Positions 1 to 8,270 of a stretch of DNA of 64,000 bases are shown here, piece by piece. Source of the stretch: Paenibacillus_E violae (lineage in GTDB: Bacteria; Bacillota; Bacilli; Paenibacillales; NBRC-103111); the NCBI RefSeq assembly GCF_032461945.1, contig NZ_JAWCUD010000003.1, positions 558,001 to 622,000 on the forward strand, written 5' to 3'. A program made the position numbers and the translations under genes. A model generated the notes under the pieces. That model worked only from the letters and a program-made list of their open reading frames with translations, was not told where the DNA came from and did no database searches. Every line of letters starts with the position of its first letter. Position 1 is the stretch's first letter.

Positions 1-2033
1 TCGAGTGATATGTCTTTGGCATAGCTGCTATGAATCGTTGTCAGCACGTTTTCTACAAGTCGTTTTAGCTGCATATCCTGTGTAAGATGCAGCCTGTGAA
101 TATATGGGGCTACGATATACTGCTTTATCCATCTGACAACTGCTTCAGGCTCTCGGATAGCTGCAAGCTGTTCCCACATATCCACCCCGTCATTTAGCTG
201 CAATGGGTTATACCCTGACAGCAGAATGGTGTTCTGCAAATTCCCGCACAGCTGCATGAGGGCCTGCCTGACATCCAGCTCCGTACTCGCCTCTGCTTTT
301 AATAAGGTGAAAAAATGATCCAACAACGCCATAAGCTCATCCTCATGCCCTGAACGCAGCGCTTTCAAGATTGCCGCTTCCTCTTCAAACGGGTAGACAA
401 TGGCATCATGCCCGCCTGGAATCATATCCTCCACATCCAAAATTTGCTGCGTCTCACCATGCTTCCGATAAGCAAGCGCATTCCGGGCATCATCAAAGCA
501 AAGTGACAGCTTACGAAGTTCATTCGTTCGGGCGCCAACACACACCGTGACTTCCACTTTCAACAGGCTGTTCAAGGTATGTGCCAATTCTTCCGCCAAG
601 TGAAATAAGCTTGATTGTTGGTTTTCCTCTGCCATGTCATTGCGAAGTCGCACAAGCACACCTAATGTGAGGTCATGGAAATTAACGATAAGTCCGTCGA
701 TTCCTTTGTTTTTCGTAATTTCCTTCACAATATTCATGGCAGCAAAGGTCACTAATTGCTCATCCCCAGGTGAAAATTTCCCCTCAGATCGGTAAATACC
801 ATGGATTTGCAGCGCCAAGATTGCGTGCTCGCGACCATTGACCTCCCAGCCTAGCTGTTCGACGCGATCGGTCATCTCCCCTTCGCTAAGAAAAGATAAC
901 TTTCCTTGGAGCAACTGCAGCATAAAATTTTCACGGAGTGATGGCAAATGTTGATCAATACGCTCTTGAAGAATCTGACTTTCGCGTGATAAATGCTTCC
1001 ATTCGTCAGCAATATATTCAAACTCATTATGTCCCCCTGATGAACGTCCAGGAAACAATTGTTGAAAGAATCGATGAACCGGATTGTACATCCGGCGGTA
1101 AGAATACCACGACAGCAGCAGCGCAAGCAGGATACCCAGACATCCCGTTATCATGATCACGCGTGATAATCGCTGGACAGGCTCCGTCATTTGATCGAGC
1201 GGTGTCGCAGAAGCAATCGTCCAGAGATTCCCTATTCGCTTCATCTGACCAACAGATAAGGAATAAGCCTCTCCGTTCCAGGTTTGGATGGAGGAAGTTA
1301 CTTCCGTTTTACTGCCTGCAATCGATTTCATTAATATTTTATCTAAATCGGTAGGTCGCTCTATGCTGCTTTGCCCTAAAGAAATGATATTACCATCCTG
1401 CTGGAGGAAAACGGTAGAACCCGTCCCTTCCGCATCCAATTCTGAAATGAGCGCATTCAGCTTCTTCGCATTGATTTCAATAATGAGCGCAGCTTCTGTT
1501 TCAACGAGTCCCCCAGGTATCCGTACAATTAGCGAAAAAGGCGCCATGCCATTATTACTCTTTAATTGATTGGACCAATAGACATCCCGTTGGTAGGAAG
1601 CAAGCGTATGGTACAACTGCAGGTCATCCGACGATTGAATGACGTTGATGCCCGAGTTCTCTTTAATCAGCATATGCTGTTTATCCAAATAGAGAGTCAC
1701 ATCGCCAATTAAAGGATCCGACGATTTGATCCAAGTTAACGACTGAAAGATGGAGCGAGTACCCCTGAAATCCTGGTAGACGTCCAAATCCGCAAAACTG
1801 CTGCCCAAATTCAAATTAAACGACCATTGCGCCATAATGGATTCCAAATGATTTAAATTTTCATTGATCCGTTCAATGCCATAGGCGACTTGGTTTTGAT
1901 GTGCTTTCTGTGCTTCTTTTTCAATCTGCTGTGTGCCAAGTACATACAAGATAATGCCGATAATCGCTGCCGGTAAGCAAGCGCTTAGCATGACGATGAT
2001 CAGCTCTTTCCGTCGATAAACCAGTTTGCGCAT
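1..2033 (-). CDS. Membrane-bound AraC-type transcriptional regulator, 3' end cut by window edge
   Basis: The reading frame is open from 2033 to base 1, about 677 residues, so the C-terminus is missing. An N-terminal membrane helix (about residues 11-31) is followed by an extracellular sensor region of about 260 residues, a second helix near 293-312, a linker, and the first part of an AraC HTH (reading HSSYAKDISL at the window edge). This is the layout of YesN-like one-component regulators that read an extracellular sugar signal and activate a neighbouring importer. I chose the ATG at 2033, which has AAGGG upstream; an in-frame ATG at 2054 is possible. It is divergent from the importer genes starting at 2304, and those are its likely target. 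The proteins at 46724 and 59688 have the same architecture. Confidence 0.85.
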   Translation of the reverse strand, partial: MRKLVYRRKELIIVMLSACLPAAIIGIILYVLGTQQIEKEAQKAHQNQVAYGIERINENLNHLESIMAQWSFNLNLGSSFADLDVYQDFRGTRSIFQSLTWIKSSDPLIGDVTLYLDKQHMLIKENSGINVIQSSDDLQLYHTLASYQRDVYWSNQLKSNNGMAPFSLIVRIPGGLVETEAALIIEINAKKLNALISELDAEGTGSTVFLQQDGNIISLGQSSIERPTDLDKILMKSIAGSKTEVTSSIQTWNGEAYSLSVGQMKRIGNLWTIASATPLDQMTEPVQRLSRVIMITGCLGILLALLLSWYSYRRMYNPVHRFFQQLFPGRSSGGHNEFEYIADEWKHLSRESQILQERIDQHLPSLRENFMLQLLQGKLSFLSEGEMTDRVEQLGWEVNGREHAILALQIHGIYRSEGKFSPGDEQLVTFAAMNIVKEITKNKGIDGLIVNFHDLTLGVLVRLRNDMAEENQQSSLFHLAEELAHTLNSLLKVEVTVCVGARTNELRKLSLCFDDARNALAYRKHGETQQILDVEDMIPGGHDAIVYPFEEEAAILKALRSGHEDELMALLDHFFTLLKAEASTELDVRQALMQLCGNLQNTILLSGYNPLQLNDGVDMWEQLAAIREPEAVVRWIKQYIVAPYIHRLHLTQDMQLKRLVENVLTTIHSSYAKDISL

Positions 2034-2151
2034 ACGCACCCTTACTCCCCTCATCTGCCCGAACACAGGTAGATTACACATCCGCCACAATGTAGCTCCA
2101 TCATATAAGAAATCATGCAACCTGCAAAGGGCAGAATCGCCAAAAAACATG

Positions 2152-2221
2152 CCAAGAATGAAAGTCTAATCGCAGGAAATTCCCAAGAATAAGAATGAAA
2201 CGCTAGGAAATGCCCAAGAAT
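2152..2221 (+). repeat. Three direct repeats phased at 31 bp upstream of the importer promoter
   Basis: The core ccaagaat occurs at 2152-2159, 2183-2190 and 2214-2221, exactly 31 bp apart (three helical turns). The second and third copies are longer matches (aggaaat, one variable base, then cccaagaataa). The last copy ends about 10 bp before a -35 element. This geometry suits an activator binding as an oligomer on one DNA face, presumably the AraC regulator encoded at 1-2033. Confidence 0.6.
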
Positions 2222-2231
2222 AACTGTCTAG

Positions 2232-2260
2232 TTGTCGGAAATCAATCGTCATCCTATAGT
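2232..2260 (+). promoter_or_regulatory. Sigma-A-like promoter of the first importer operon
   Basis: A -35 TTGTCG (2232-2237), a 17-nt spacer and a -10 TATAGT (2255-2260) precede the permease gene at 2304. The weak -35 next to phased upstream repeats suggests activator dependence. Confidence 0.55.
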
Positions 2261-2303
2261 GGAGCCATGAACAACACATCCACTCCACAGAAAGGTGAGT
2301 CCT

Positions 2304-3284
2304 ATGAAGTCCAAAACAACAGCGTTGATTACTCCGTCCAGTAAGCGCACCTCCGCCACGATGGCCGCTGCTTCCCAATGGCGCCGCACATGGCAAGGGC
2401 TGAAGCGCGATCGCATGCTCTATTTAATAGCCTCTCCGATGCTATTATTTTTCCTCATTTTTAAATATGTACCCATGTGGGGTATACTCATCGCCTTTAA
2501 AAACTATACCCCTTACGTCGGGTTTTGGGATAGTCCGTGGGTGGGGCTGGAGCATTTCCGTCGATTCTTTGGCAATGAAAGCTTCTTCCTGCTCCTCCGT
2601 AATACGCTTGCAATTAATTTGCTGAATTTAATATTCTTCTTCCCTATGCCAATTCTCCTATCGCTTATGTTAAATGAAGTGCGCAGGGAATGGCTCAAGC
2701 GTATCATTCAATCCATCATTTACTTGCCGCATTTTCTGTCTTGGGTCATTATTGTCGGCATTACCTATCTCATGCTCTCCACTTCGAGCGGCTTCATTAA
2801 TAAGCTTCTTGATGCGTTAGGGTATGAGAAGATCGACTTTCTTACCTCGCAAGGGATGTTCTGGGGACTGCTGACGCTTCAATCCATCTGGAAAGAGGTC
2901 GGTTGGGGAACGGTCATTTTCCTTGCCGCCATAGCTTCTGTCGATACGCAGTTATTTGAAGCAGCACGTATGGATGGCGCAGGCAGACTTCGTCAAATCT
3001 GGCACGTCACTTTGCCGGCTATTCGCAACGTCATTATCATTTTACTCATCCTGCGTATCGGTCACATGATGGATGTCGGGTTCGAACAAGTCTATCTCAT
3101 GATGAACGGCGCTGTCTCCGATGTTGCCGATGTATTCGATACGTATGTATATCGCAGCGGTATTCAGCAAGCTCAATTCAGCTACAGCACAGCTGTCGGT
3201 TTGTTTAAGTCGATCATCGGTGTCATCCTTGTCGTCCTTACCAATCGCCTAGCCAAGAAGTTTGGCGAAGATGGCATTTACTAG
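2304..3284 (+). CDS. Carbohydrate ABC transporter permease, LplB/YtcO-like
   Basis: This is an inner-membrane permease of the carbohydrate uptake-1 family and forms the channel with the next gene product. It has about six hydrophobic helices, and the EAA loop that contacts the ATPase is visible as EAARMDGAGRLRQIWHVTLP. The N-terminal tail is charged and cytoplasmic. I chose the ATG at 2304 because AAGGTGAG lies just upstream; a GTG at 2295 would put the ribosome site inside the gene. At 326 residues it is normal for the family. It is first of three genes (permease, permease, binding lipoprotein) and is separated from the next by 15 bp. No ATPase gene is nearby, so a shared MsmX-type ATPase is inferred. 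Confidence 0.9.
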   Translation: MKSKTTALITPSSKRTSATMAAASQWRRTWQGLKRDRMLYLIASPMLLFFLIFKYVPMWGILIAFKNYTPYVGFWDSPWVGLEHFRRFFGNESFFLLLRNTLAINLLNLIFFFPMPILLSLMLNEVRREWLKRIIQSIIYLPHFLSWVIIVGITYLMLSTSSGFINKLLDALGYEKIDFLTSQGMFWGLLTLQSIWKEVGWGTVIFLAAIASVDTQLFEAARMDGAGRLRQIWHVTLPAIRNVIIILLILRIGHMMDVGFEQVYLMMNGAVSDVADVFDTYVYRSGIQQAQFSYSTAVGLFKSIIGVILVVLTNRLAKKFGEDGIY

Positions 3285-3299
3285 AAAGGAGTACTCAGC

Positions 3300-4181
3300 A
3301 TGAACCAACGAACACTTGCGGACAAATGGTTTGAAGGAAGTATCCTCGCCGTTTTAATCGTGATCGCACTGACGATGTTATTTCCCTTCTATTATGTAAC
3401 AGCGGTCTCTTTCACGTCACCTATTGAGTATTTACAGAAATCGATCGTACTCCTGCCGGAAAAATGGACACTTGATTCCTACCGCTATTTGCTCTCCAAT
3501 AATGTCTTTATACAAGCTGCCGGTGTGAGCACATTTTTAGCCGTGGTCGGCACAGCACTCAGTTTAATTGTGACATCGGCTGGTGCCTATGCCCTCTCAC
3601 GCAAACGGTTACAAGGACGTCGTGTGTTACTCATCCTAATTCTCCTGACAACGCTGTTTAATCCAGGCATTATTCCACCTTATTTGGTTGTTCGAGATTT
3701 GCATATGATCAACACCATCTGGGCATTGATTCTTCCCGTTCTTACCAGCGGATGGTATGTCATTCTCATGAAGGGCTTTTTTGATAGTATCCCCGATGAG
3801 CTTGAAGAGGCGGCTAAAATCGATGGAGCAAGCGATCTAGGTACATGGTTCCGGATCATTCTGCCTCTCTCTCTTCCATCGCTGGCAGCTTTCGGATTAT
3901 TCTATGCCGTTGCCTACTGGAACACGTTCTTCTCGGCGGTGCTCTACATCACAAAGCCAGATCTTCGTCCTTTGCAAATTGTCCTGCAAACGCTGCTCAT
4001 CGACTCCTCCTCCTCCTCCTCGGGGGAAATTGCGAATCAATTAGCCGGGGATATCCAAATCCCAACCGATACCTTGAAAATGGCGGCTGTCGTCATTGCC
4101 ACACTACCTATCCTGCTGGTGTATCCGCTTCTTCAAAAACATTTCGCAAAAGGAGTGATGGTGGGGTCTATTAAAGGATGA
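3300..4181 (+). CDS. Carbohydrate ABC transporter permease, LplC/YtcP-like
   Basis: This is the second permease of the importer, 293 residues with about six membrane helices. The EAA loop reads EEAAKIDGASDLGTWFRIILP, and the C-terminus ends with the typical LLQKHFAKGVMVGSIKG. The AAAGGAG site sits 8 nt before the ATG. A short serine run (IDSSSSSSGE) lies in the late extracellular loop; the permease cut by the right window edge has a similar IDSSTALG at that point. The binding-protein gene follows after 45 bp, which supports one transcript. Family assignment is secure, but the transported sugar cannot be read from the sequence. Confidence 0.9.
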   Translation: MNQRTLADKWFEGSILAVLIVIALTMLFPFYYVTAVSFTSPIEYLQKSIVLLPEKWTLDSYRYLLSNNVFIQAAGVSTFLAVVGTALSLIVTSAGAYALSRKRLQGRRVLLILILLTTLFNPGIIPPYLVVRDLHMINTIWALILPVLTSGWYVILMKGFFDSIPDELEEAAKIDGASDLGTWFRIILPLSLPSLAAFGLFYAVAYWNTFFSAVLYITKPDLRPLQIVLQTLLIDSSSSSSGEIANQLAGDIQIPTDTLKMAAVVIATLPILLVYPLLQKHFAKGVMVGSIKG

Positions 4182-4226
4182 TGAAGTACAAATATTCAGG
4201 TACAATAACTTAGGGAGGTTCTATCT

Positions 4227-5759
4227 ATGCAAAAAAAATTCAAACTCATCTCCATTTGCGCACTGGTAACATTGACCGCTGCCCTCACTTTAACTGCCTG
4301 TAGTTCCGATAGAGAAGAGGCAAGCTCTCAGCCTGTGGCAACGAGCTCAGGACCGGTAAAAATTTCAATTTTCAGCAATCAACAAGGTGCACAGGCTGTA
4401 GATCCGAGCAATCCCATCCTTCAGGAAATTGAAAAGAAAACGAATACAACATTAAATGTTACATGGGTACCCGTCAATACGTACGCCGAGAAAACCAAGA
4501 TCATGTTAGCCTCAGGCGACATGTCGGATTTGAATCTGGTGATGAATGTTTTTGATTCCCAAGTCGTTCAAATGGCGACTTCCGGTGCCTTCTGGGATAT
4601 CACGCCTTATATAAAAGATTACAAAACATTGAGTTCGCTTCCGAACACCGTGTGGGACAACGCCAAAATCAAAGGTAAAAATTACGGCGTTCCGCGTCCT
4701 CGCCCATTAGAAGGTTCTTGGGGCGTCCACGTTCGGAAAGACTGGCTGGATAAACTAGGCATGAAAGTACCGGAGAACATGGACGACATGTACGCGGTGT
4801 TAAAAGCTTTTACAGAAAAAGATCCTGATGGGAATGGCAAGGCCGATACCGTTGGTCTGACTGGTCAAGTCGAAGCGGACGCTATGGGCTTATACGGATG
4901 GGTTGAAGATGTGTTCAACAACAATAATGGCTACTGGAAGCTAGTTGATGGTAAAATTACCCCTGTCTATCTAGAGCCGACAGAACGCAAAGCGCTGGAA
5001 TGGCTGAAAAAAGCGTATGATGAAAAAGTGCTCACGCCAGATTTCGCTGTCATCAAAAACTCGCAAGCGCGCGAGCAGTATATGGGAGGCAAAGCTGGTG
5101 TACTAGGTTCTGCACTCAATCCCCAATGGCTCTACACCGATGCGATGCGTAAAATCGATCCGAAAGCCGATTCCTATCCACTTACGTATTTAACAACGCC
5201 AGAAGGCAATAAATTTGCCGGACAGGATTCCGGAAACTTTGGTATGTATGTGATTCCTAAGACGGTATCCGAAGCAAAAATGAAACAAATTCTGGCCTTC
5301 ATGGATCGAGCTTATCAGGACGATGTCGCCGATTTAGCGCTTTATGGGCTGCCAGACAAGCATTACACGGTGAAAGACGGCTTTAAAGCAGCGACAGATC
5401 AAGCGAAAACTGATAATGTGCCGGATACGACGAATAACCTGCAGCAGATCATTCAAAAATATGATAAATATCAACGCGCCTACTATAACGGCATTCCAAA
5501 AGAGTTTTATGACCGCAGCAAGAAAATTATTGATGACCGCGCTACATTCAGCAAACCGAACGTGGCTAACGGTCTCATCTCGCAAACCAACCTCACGAAC
5601 GGACCGGACTTGAACAAGAAAATGCAAGACATGAAGATTAAAGTCATTATGGGCAAAGAGACGTTAGCGGCTTGGGATGAATATGTTGCAAAAACCAAAG
5701 CTGACCCAACGGTTCAGAAAATTATTCAAGAAATGACCGACGCGTATAAAAACAAATAA
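4227..5759 (+). CDS. Extracellular solute-binding lipoprotein of the first importer (YtcQ/LipO-like)
   Basis: This lipid-anchored substrate-binding protein captures oligosaccharide and delivers it to the two preceding permeases. The signal peptide ends in a lipobox (LTACSS, lipidated Cys about residue 25). The body of about 480 residues has the family signatures NTTLNVTWV, MLASGDMSDL and KDWLDKLGMKVPENMDD. It matches the large YtcQ-type binding proteins (about 500 residues) rather than short maltose-binding types. GGGAGG lies 8 nt before the ATG. It is the last gene of the unit, and a strong hairpin follows at 5772. Its closest look-alike in the window is the lipoprotein at 62095. Confidence 0.92.
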   Translation: MQKKFKLISICALVTLTAALTLTACSSDREEASSQPVATSSGPVKISIFSNQQGAQAVDPSNPILQEIEKKTNTTLNVTWVPVNTYAEKTKIMLASGDMSDLNLVMNVFDSQVVQMATSGAFWDITPYIKDYKTLSSLPNTVWDNAKIKGKNYGVPRPRPLEGSWGVHVRKDWLDKLGMKVPENMDDMYAVLKAFTEKDPDGNGKADTVGLTGQVEADAMGLYGWVEDVFNNNNGYWKLVDGKITPVYLEPTERKALEWLKKAYDEKVLTPDFAVIKNSQAREQYMGGKAGVLGSALNPQWLYTDAMRKIDPKADSYPLTYLTTPEGNKFAGQDSGNFGMYVIPKTVSEAKMKQILAFMDRAYQDDVADLALYGLPDKHYTVKDGFKAATDQAKTDNVPDTTNNLQQIIQKYDKYQRAYYNGIPKEFYDRSKKIIDDRATFSKPNVANGLISQTNLTNGPDLNKKMQDMKIKVIMGKETLAAWDEYVAKTKADPTVQKIIQEMTDAYKNK

Positions 5760-5771
5760 GCTATGAAATGC

Positions 5772-5805
5772 AAAGGCAAGATACCTGACAGGGTATCTTG
5801 CCTTT
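5772..5805. terminator. Bidirectional intrinsic terminator
   Basis: A 14-bp stem (aaaggcaagatacc and its complement) with a 6-nt loop is followed by TTTTATTTT on the plus strand. It lies between the binding-protein gene and the converging AraC gene, whose stop codon touches the stem. Confidence 0.85.
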
Positions 5806-6692
5806 TATTTTGGAACGATGATGATCACTTGACGACGATATTCTTCCGGAGACATGCCCACATATTCCTTAAAATTGCGATAGAATGTCGCCATGCTCTG
5901 GAATCCGCAATCAAAGCAAACATCGGTTACATGACGTGTTGTCACGGCCAACAATCGTTTTGCGTGCTGAATGCGAAGTGTAATCATATGGCTTTTAAAC
6001 TTCCGGCCCGTAGCTTCTAGAATTAATCGCGACAGATGGGACTGGGAAATATGAAATAAGCGAGAGAGCAGCGCTAAGTCCACATCCGTTTGGTAATGCT
6101 GCTCCATATATTCCAAAACTGGCCGTATATACACGTAATTATGTACGCCATTTGACCAAGATACATTGCTGATATCTTCCTTGGACATTCGCAACAATGC
6201 TACACAAATTGATAATAACAAGCTTTTTAGCGCTGTTTTATGACCGGGAGCTTTGCGACTCTGTTCCTCATACATCTGTTCAATCATCAAACGCAGACTC
6301 TCCATAACCTCTCTGCTCCCTTGCAAGCGATTGCGAAAATGAAAGGGAAAATAGCGGAAAGGTACCATCAACTCAGGCTCTTCCTTAGCTAATAGTTCCG
6401 CATCAAAGTTAAAGAAAATAAACTCACACGGATGATCGAGATCCGACTTGGCGATATGATTTTCAAGGATATTTACAATAAAAATATCTCCAGGTTCAAC
6501 CGGGTATACCGTTTCAGCAAAATAAAAATGTCCACGACCAGAAAGACACAGCCCCATCTCAAAACTGTTGTGGTGATGCTGAGGTTCAAGGTCCTTACTA
6601 GGAGTCCATTTAAAAGCATGCAGGGGGAGCTCTTTATCTTCGTACAGGATAGGCAGAATCATCTGTGTTTCCTTTCTTTGAAACATGTACAT
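5805..6692 (-). CDS. AraC family transcriptional regulator, cytoplasmic
   Basis: This 295-residue regulator has an N-terminal cupin-like sensor domain (HHHNSFEMGLCLSGRGHFYF) and a C-terminal double helix-turn-helix (VDLALLSRLFHISQSHLSRL, then VTDVCFDCGFQSMATFYRNF). There is no membrane helix, so it should sense an intracellular sugar. Two starts are plausible: the ATG at 6692 with GAGG upstream, or the ATG at 6662 with AAAGGA upstream. It converges on the importer operon and lies just downstream of the terminator of the GntR-controlled operon. Its target is unknown; the AACATGTT repeats at 8167 are one candidate. Confidence 0.88.
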   Translation of the reverse strand: MYMFQRKETQMILPILYEDKELPLHAFKWTPSKDLEPQHHHNSFEMGLCLSGRGHFYFAETVYPVEPGDIFIVNILENHIAKSDLDHPCEFIFFNFDAELLAKEEPELMVPFRYFPFHFRNRLQGSREVMESLRLMIEQMYEEQSRKAPGHKTALKSLLLSICVALLRMSKEDISNVSWSNGVHNYVYIRPVLEYMEQHYQTDVDLALLSRLFHISQSHLSRLILEATGRKFKSHMITLRIQHAKRLLAVTTRHVTDVCFDCGFQSMATFYRNFKEYVGMSPEEYRRQVIIIVPK

Positions 6693-6719
6693 TCACACCT
6701 CTAATTGTAACAGAAAACA

Positions 6720-6751
6720 CCCGGAAGGAGCATCTAGCTTGCTTCTCCGGG
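6720..6751 (-). terminator. Terminator of the six-gene GntR-controlled operon
   Basis: A hairpin with arms cccggaaggagca and tgcttctccggg is followed on the minus strand by TGTTTTCTG. It sits between the last operon gene (ending at 6773) and the AraC gene. Confidence 0.7.
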
Positions 6752-6772
6752 CTTACCAAATAAAATGTACTT

Positions 6773-8152
6773 TTAATTTTTTAATTTCAGGAACACTTCA
6801 TAGCTTCTCCGAGCACACTCTGAAATGGCAATGGGGTGAAAGCCGATAACAGCTGAGTATAACGTATCGTTAAGAGGCTTTACCCAATGCGCAGGGAGCT
6901 GCTTAGCCCCAAGTGAAGCGCCCATAATCGAGCCTACTGTCGCTCCGTTACAATCTGTATCCCACCCGCATAGAACGGATGTAGCGATGGCCGTCGTAAA
7001 GTCACCTTTGGCGAAAACCAGCGAAGCTGCGACCAAAGCGGCATTATTATTGGTATGAACAGGGTCATAGTGCTGGAAAGCATCCCATAGTTGTTGGACT
7101 AAAGCGAGTTGATCTGTTGTATCCTGGGCAATATCCACGGCTTTTCTAACATCCCGTGCTAAGCGGCAGTTTTGCGGAATTTCACTAAGTCCAATCTCTA
7201 CCAGTTTCAGGGGATTCGACTCCACGAAAGCGGCAGCAATCATTGCAGCAACAAACATTTCACCGTAAATGCCGTTTCGAATATGGGAGAAGGAGGCATC
7301 TCGCCAAGCCAACTCTGCGGCAAGCTCAGGCTGGCCTGCTGCTCCATAGGCAAACCCGTCTGCCCGAATTTGTGCGCCTATGAATTCGCGATATGGATTC
7401 AAATAAGTGCGTACCCAGTGCTTCTTATGATCCCAATCCTGCGGTTTTTTAACTTCACCATAATGATGCGTAACTTGAGCAAAATTCAAGTAGGATTGTG
7501 TTTCGGCTGTACATACCTGGTTATAAGATAGCACCTCGTGCCATAGCTTGCCGATATCCCAGGAATCCCAATCCAGTCCTTTTCTCTCAAGCATCATAAG
7601 TCCAAGAACGGTATATCGAATATCATCATCCGTTTGCATGTAAGCAATTCGTTCTTTTGTACTTTCCGACCCCCAGGTTGCTAATTTTATTCCATATTCT
7701 TTCTCCGCTGAGGAATTTCCTGGTGTATAGTTCTGAATTGGCCATGCATTCGCTCCTTCAAACCAAAGATACACGTTTTCCCATCCCGGTCGGCCATGTG
7801 AGCCTGCCATAAAGTTCGGCCATTCCAGCGGTTTACCCAACGCGCAGCCTATAGATCTGCCGAGCCATGCACCGTAGAACTTGTCTTGCCATGCTTCAGA
7901 TGACAGATCAAGTTCTAGCTTACGCGGCCCCTCTGGACGAAGCGCTCTGATTTCTTTCAATTCATTAGGTTCATCCATATTCGGTTGCTGCGGTTCCAGA
8001 GCACATAACTGGCCATAAATCGACAGCAAGTCGGCTTCATTCTCACTTGCTGCTTCAATTCGCTCCAGAAAACCATTCACATCGCAAGCTTCATCTCTGC
8101 GTTGAATGACTTCTGCTCTCATCAATTCCTGTAGACCAACCCAACCCGCCAT
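6773..8152 (-). CDS. ADP-ribosylglycohydrolase (DraG/ARH) family protein
   Basis: The family uses a two-metal site to cleave ADP-ribose or related N- or O-glycosides. Metal-binding signatures are visible: GAWLGRSIGCALGKPLE (about residues 94-110), MQTDDDIRY (D175-D177), and a C-terminal CGWDTDCNGATVGSIMG near 395-405. At 459 residues it is longer than ordinary DraG proteins (about 300) because of a helical N-terminal extension of about 90 residues. GGAGG is 7 nt before the ATG. It is the last gene of the minus-strand unit, after a 118-bp gap that holds the AACATGTT repeat. The setting among sugar enzymes suggests a glycoside or nucleoside substrate rather than protein ADP-ribosylation, but that is inference. 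Confidence 0.85.
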   Translation of the reverse strand: MAGWVGLQELMRAEVIQRRDEACDVNGFLERIEAASENEADLLSIYGQLCALEPQQPNMDEPNELKEIRALRPEGPRKLELDLSSEAWQDKFYGAWLGRSIGCALGKPLEWPNFMAGSHGRPGWENVYLWFEGANAWPIQNYTPGNSSAEKEYGIKLATWGSESTKERIAYMQTDDDIRYTVLGLMMLERKGLDWDSWDIGKLWHEVLSYNQVCTAETQSYLNFAQVTHHYGEVKKPQDWDHKKHWVRTYLNPYREFIGAQIRADGFAYGAAGQPELAAELAWRDASFSHIRNGIYGEMFVAAMIAAAFVESNPLKLVEIGLSEIPQNCRLARDVRKAVDIAQDTTDQLALVQQLWDAFQHYDPVHTNNNAALVAASLVFAKGDFTTAIATSVLCGWDTDCNGATVGSIMGASLGAKQLPAHWVKPLNDTLYSAVIGFHPIAISECARRSYEVFLKLKN

Positions 8153-8166
8153 TTGATATCCTCCAC

Positions 8167-8186
8167 AACATGTTTTTTAACATGTT
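8167..8186. promoter_or_regulatory. Tandem AACATGTT palindromes just upstream of the ADP-ribosylglycohydrolase gene
   Basis: Two identical palindromic octamers (8167-8174 and 8179-8186) lie 12 bp apart, centre to centre, 15-34 bp before the start codon. They could be an operator giving this last gene separate control. The binding protein is unknown. Confidence 0.35.
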
Positions 8187-8270
8187 TCAAGTCTACAGAA
8201 TCGAGCCTTCCCTGACCTCCTAAATTTTGCAATTCATTCTCATTTTTTGCGTAATCAGCGAGAAGCAAGT

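Noticed and set aside
872..1569. Several open frames (both strands) inside the first regulator gene
   Set aside because: They lie within the continuous 1-2033 minus-strand frame, which has recognisable sensor, membrane and AraC features.
2166..2396. Minus-strand open frame opposite the first permease start
   Set aside because: It overlaps the phased repeats and the 5' end of a clear permease gene, and has no ribosome site or family features.
3845..4174. A 109-codon frame within the second permease gene
   Set aside because: Same-strand shadow of a well-supported permease; composition is not protein-like.
4190..4201. aaatattcaggt shared with 35780
   Set aside because: A 12-base coincidence in AT-rich DNA; one copy is inside an operon and the other upstream of a promoter.
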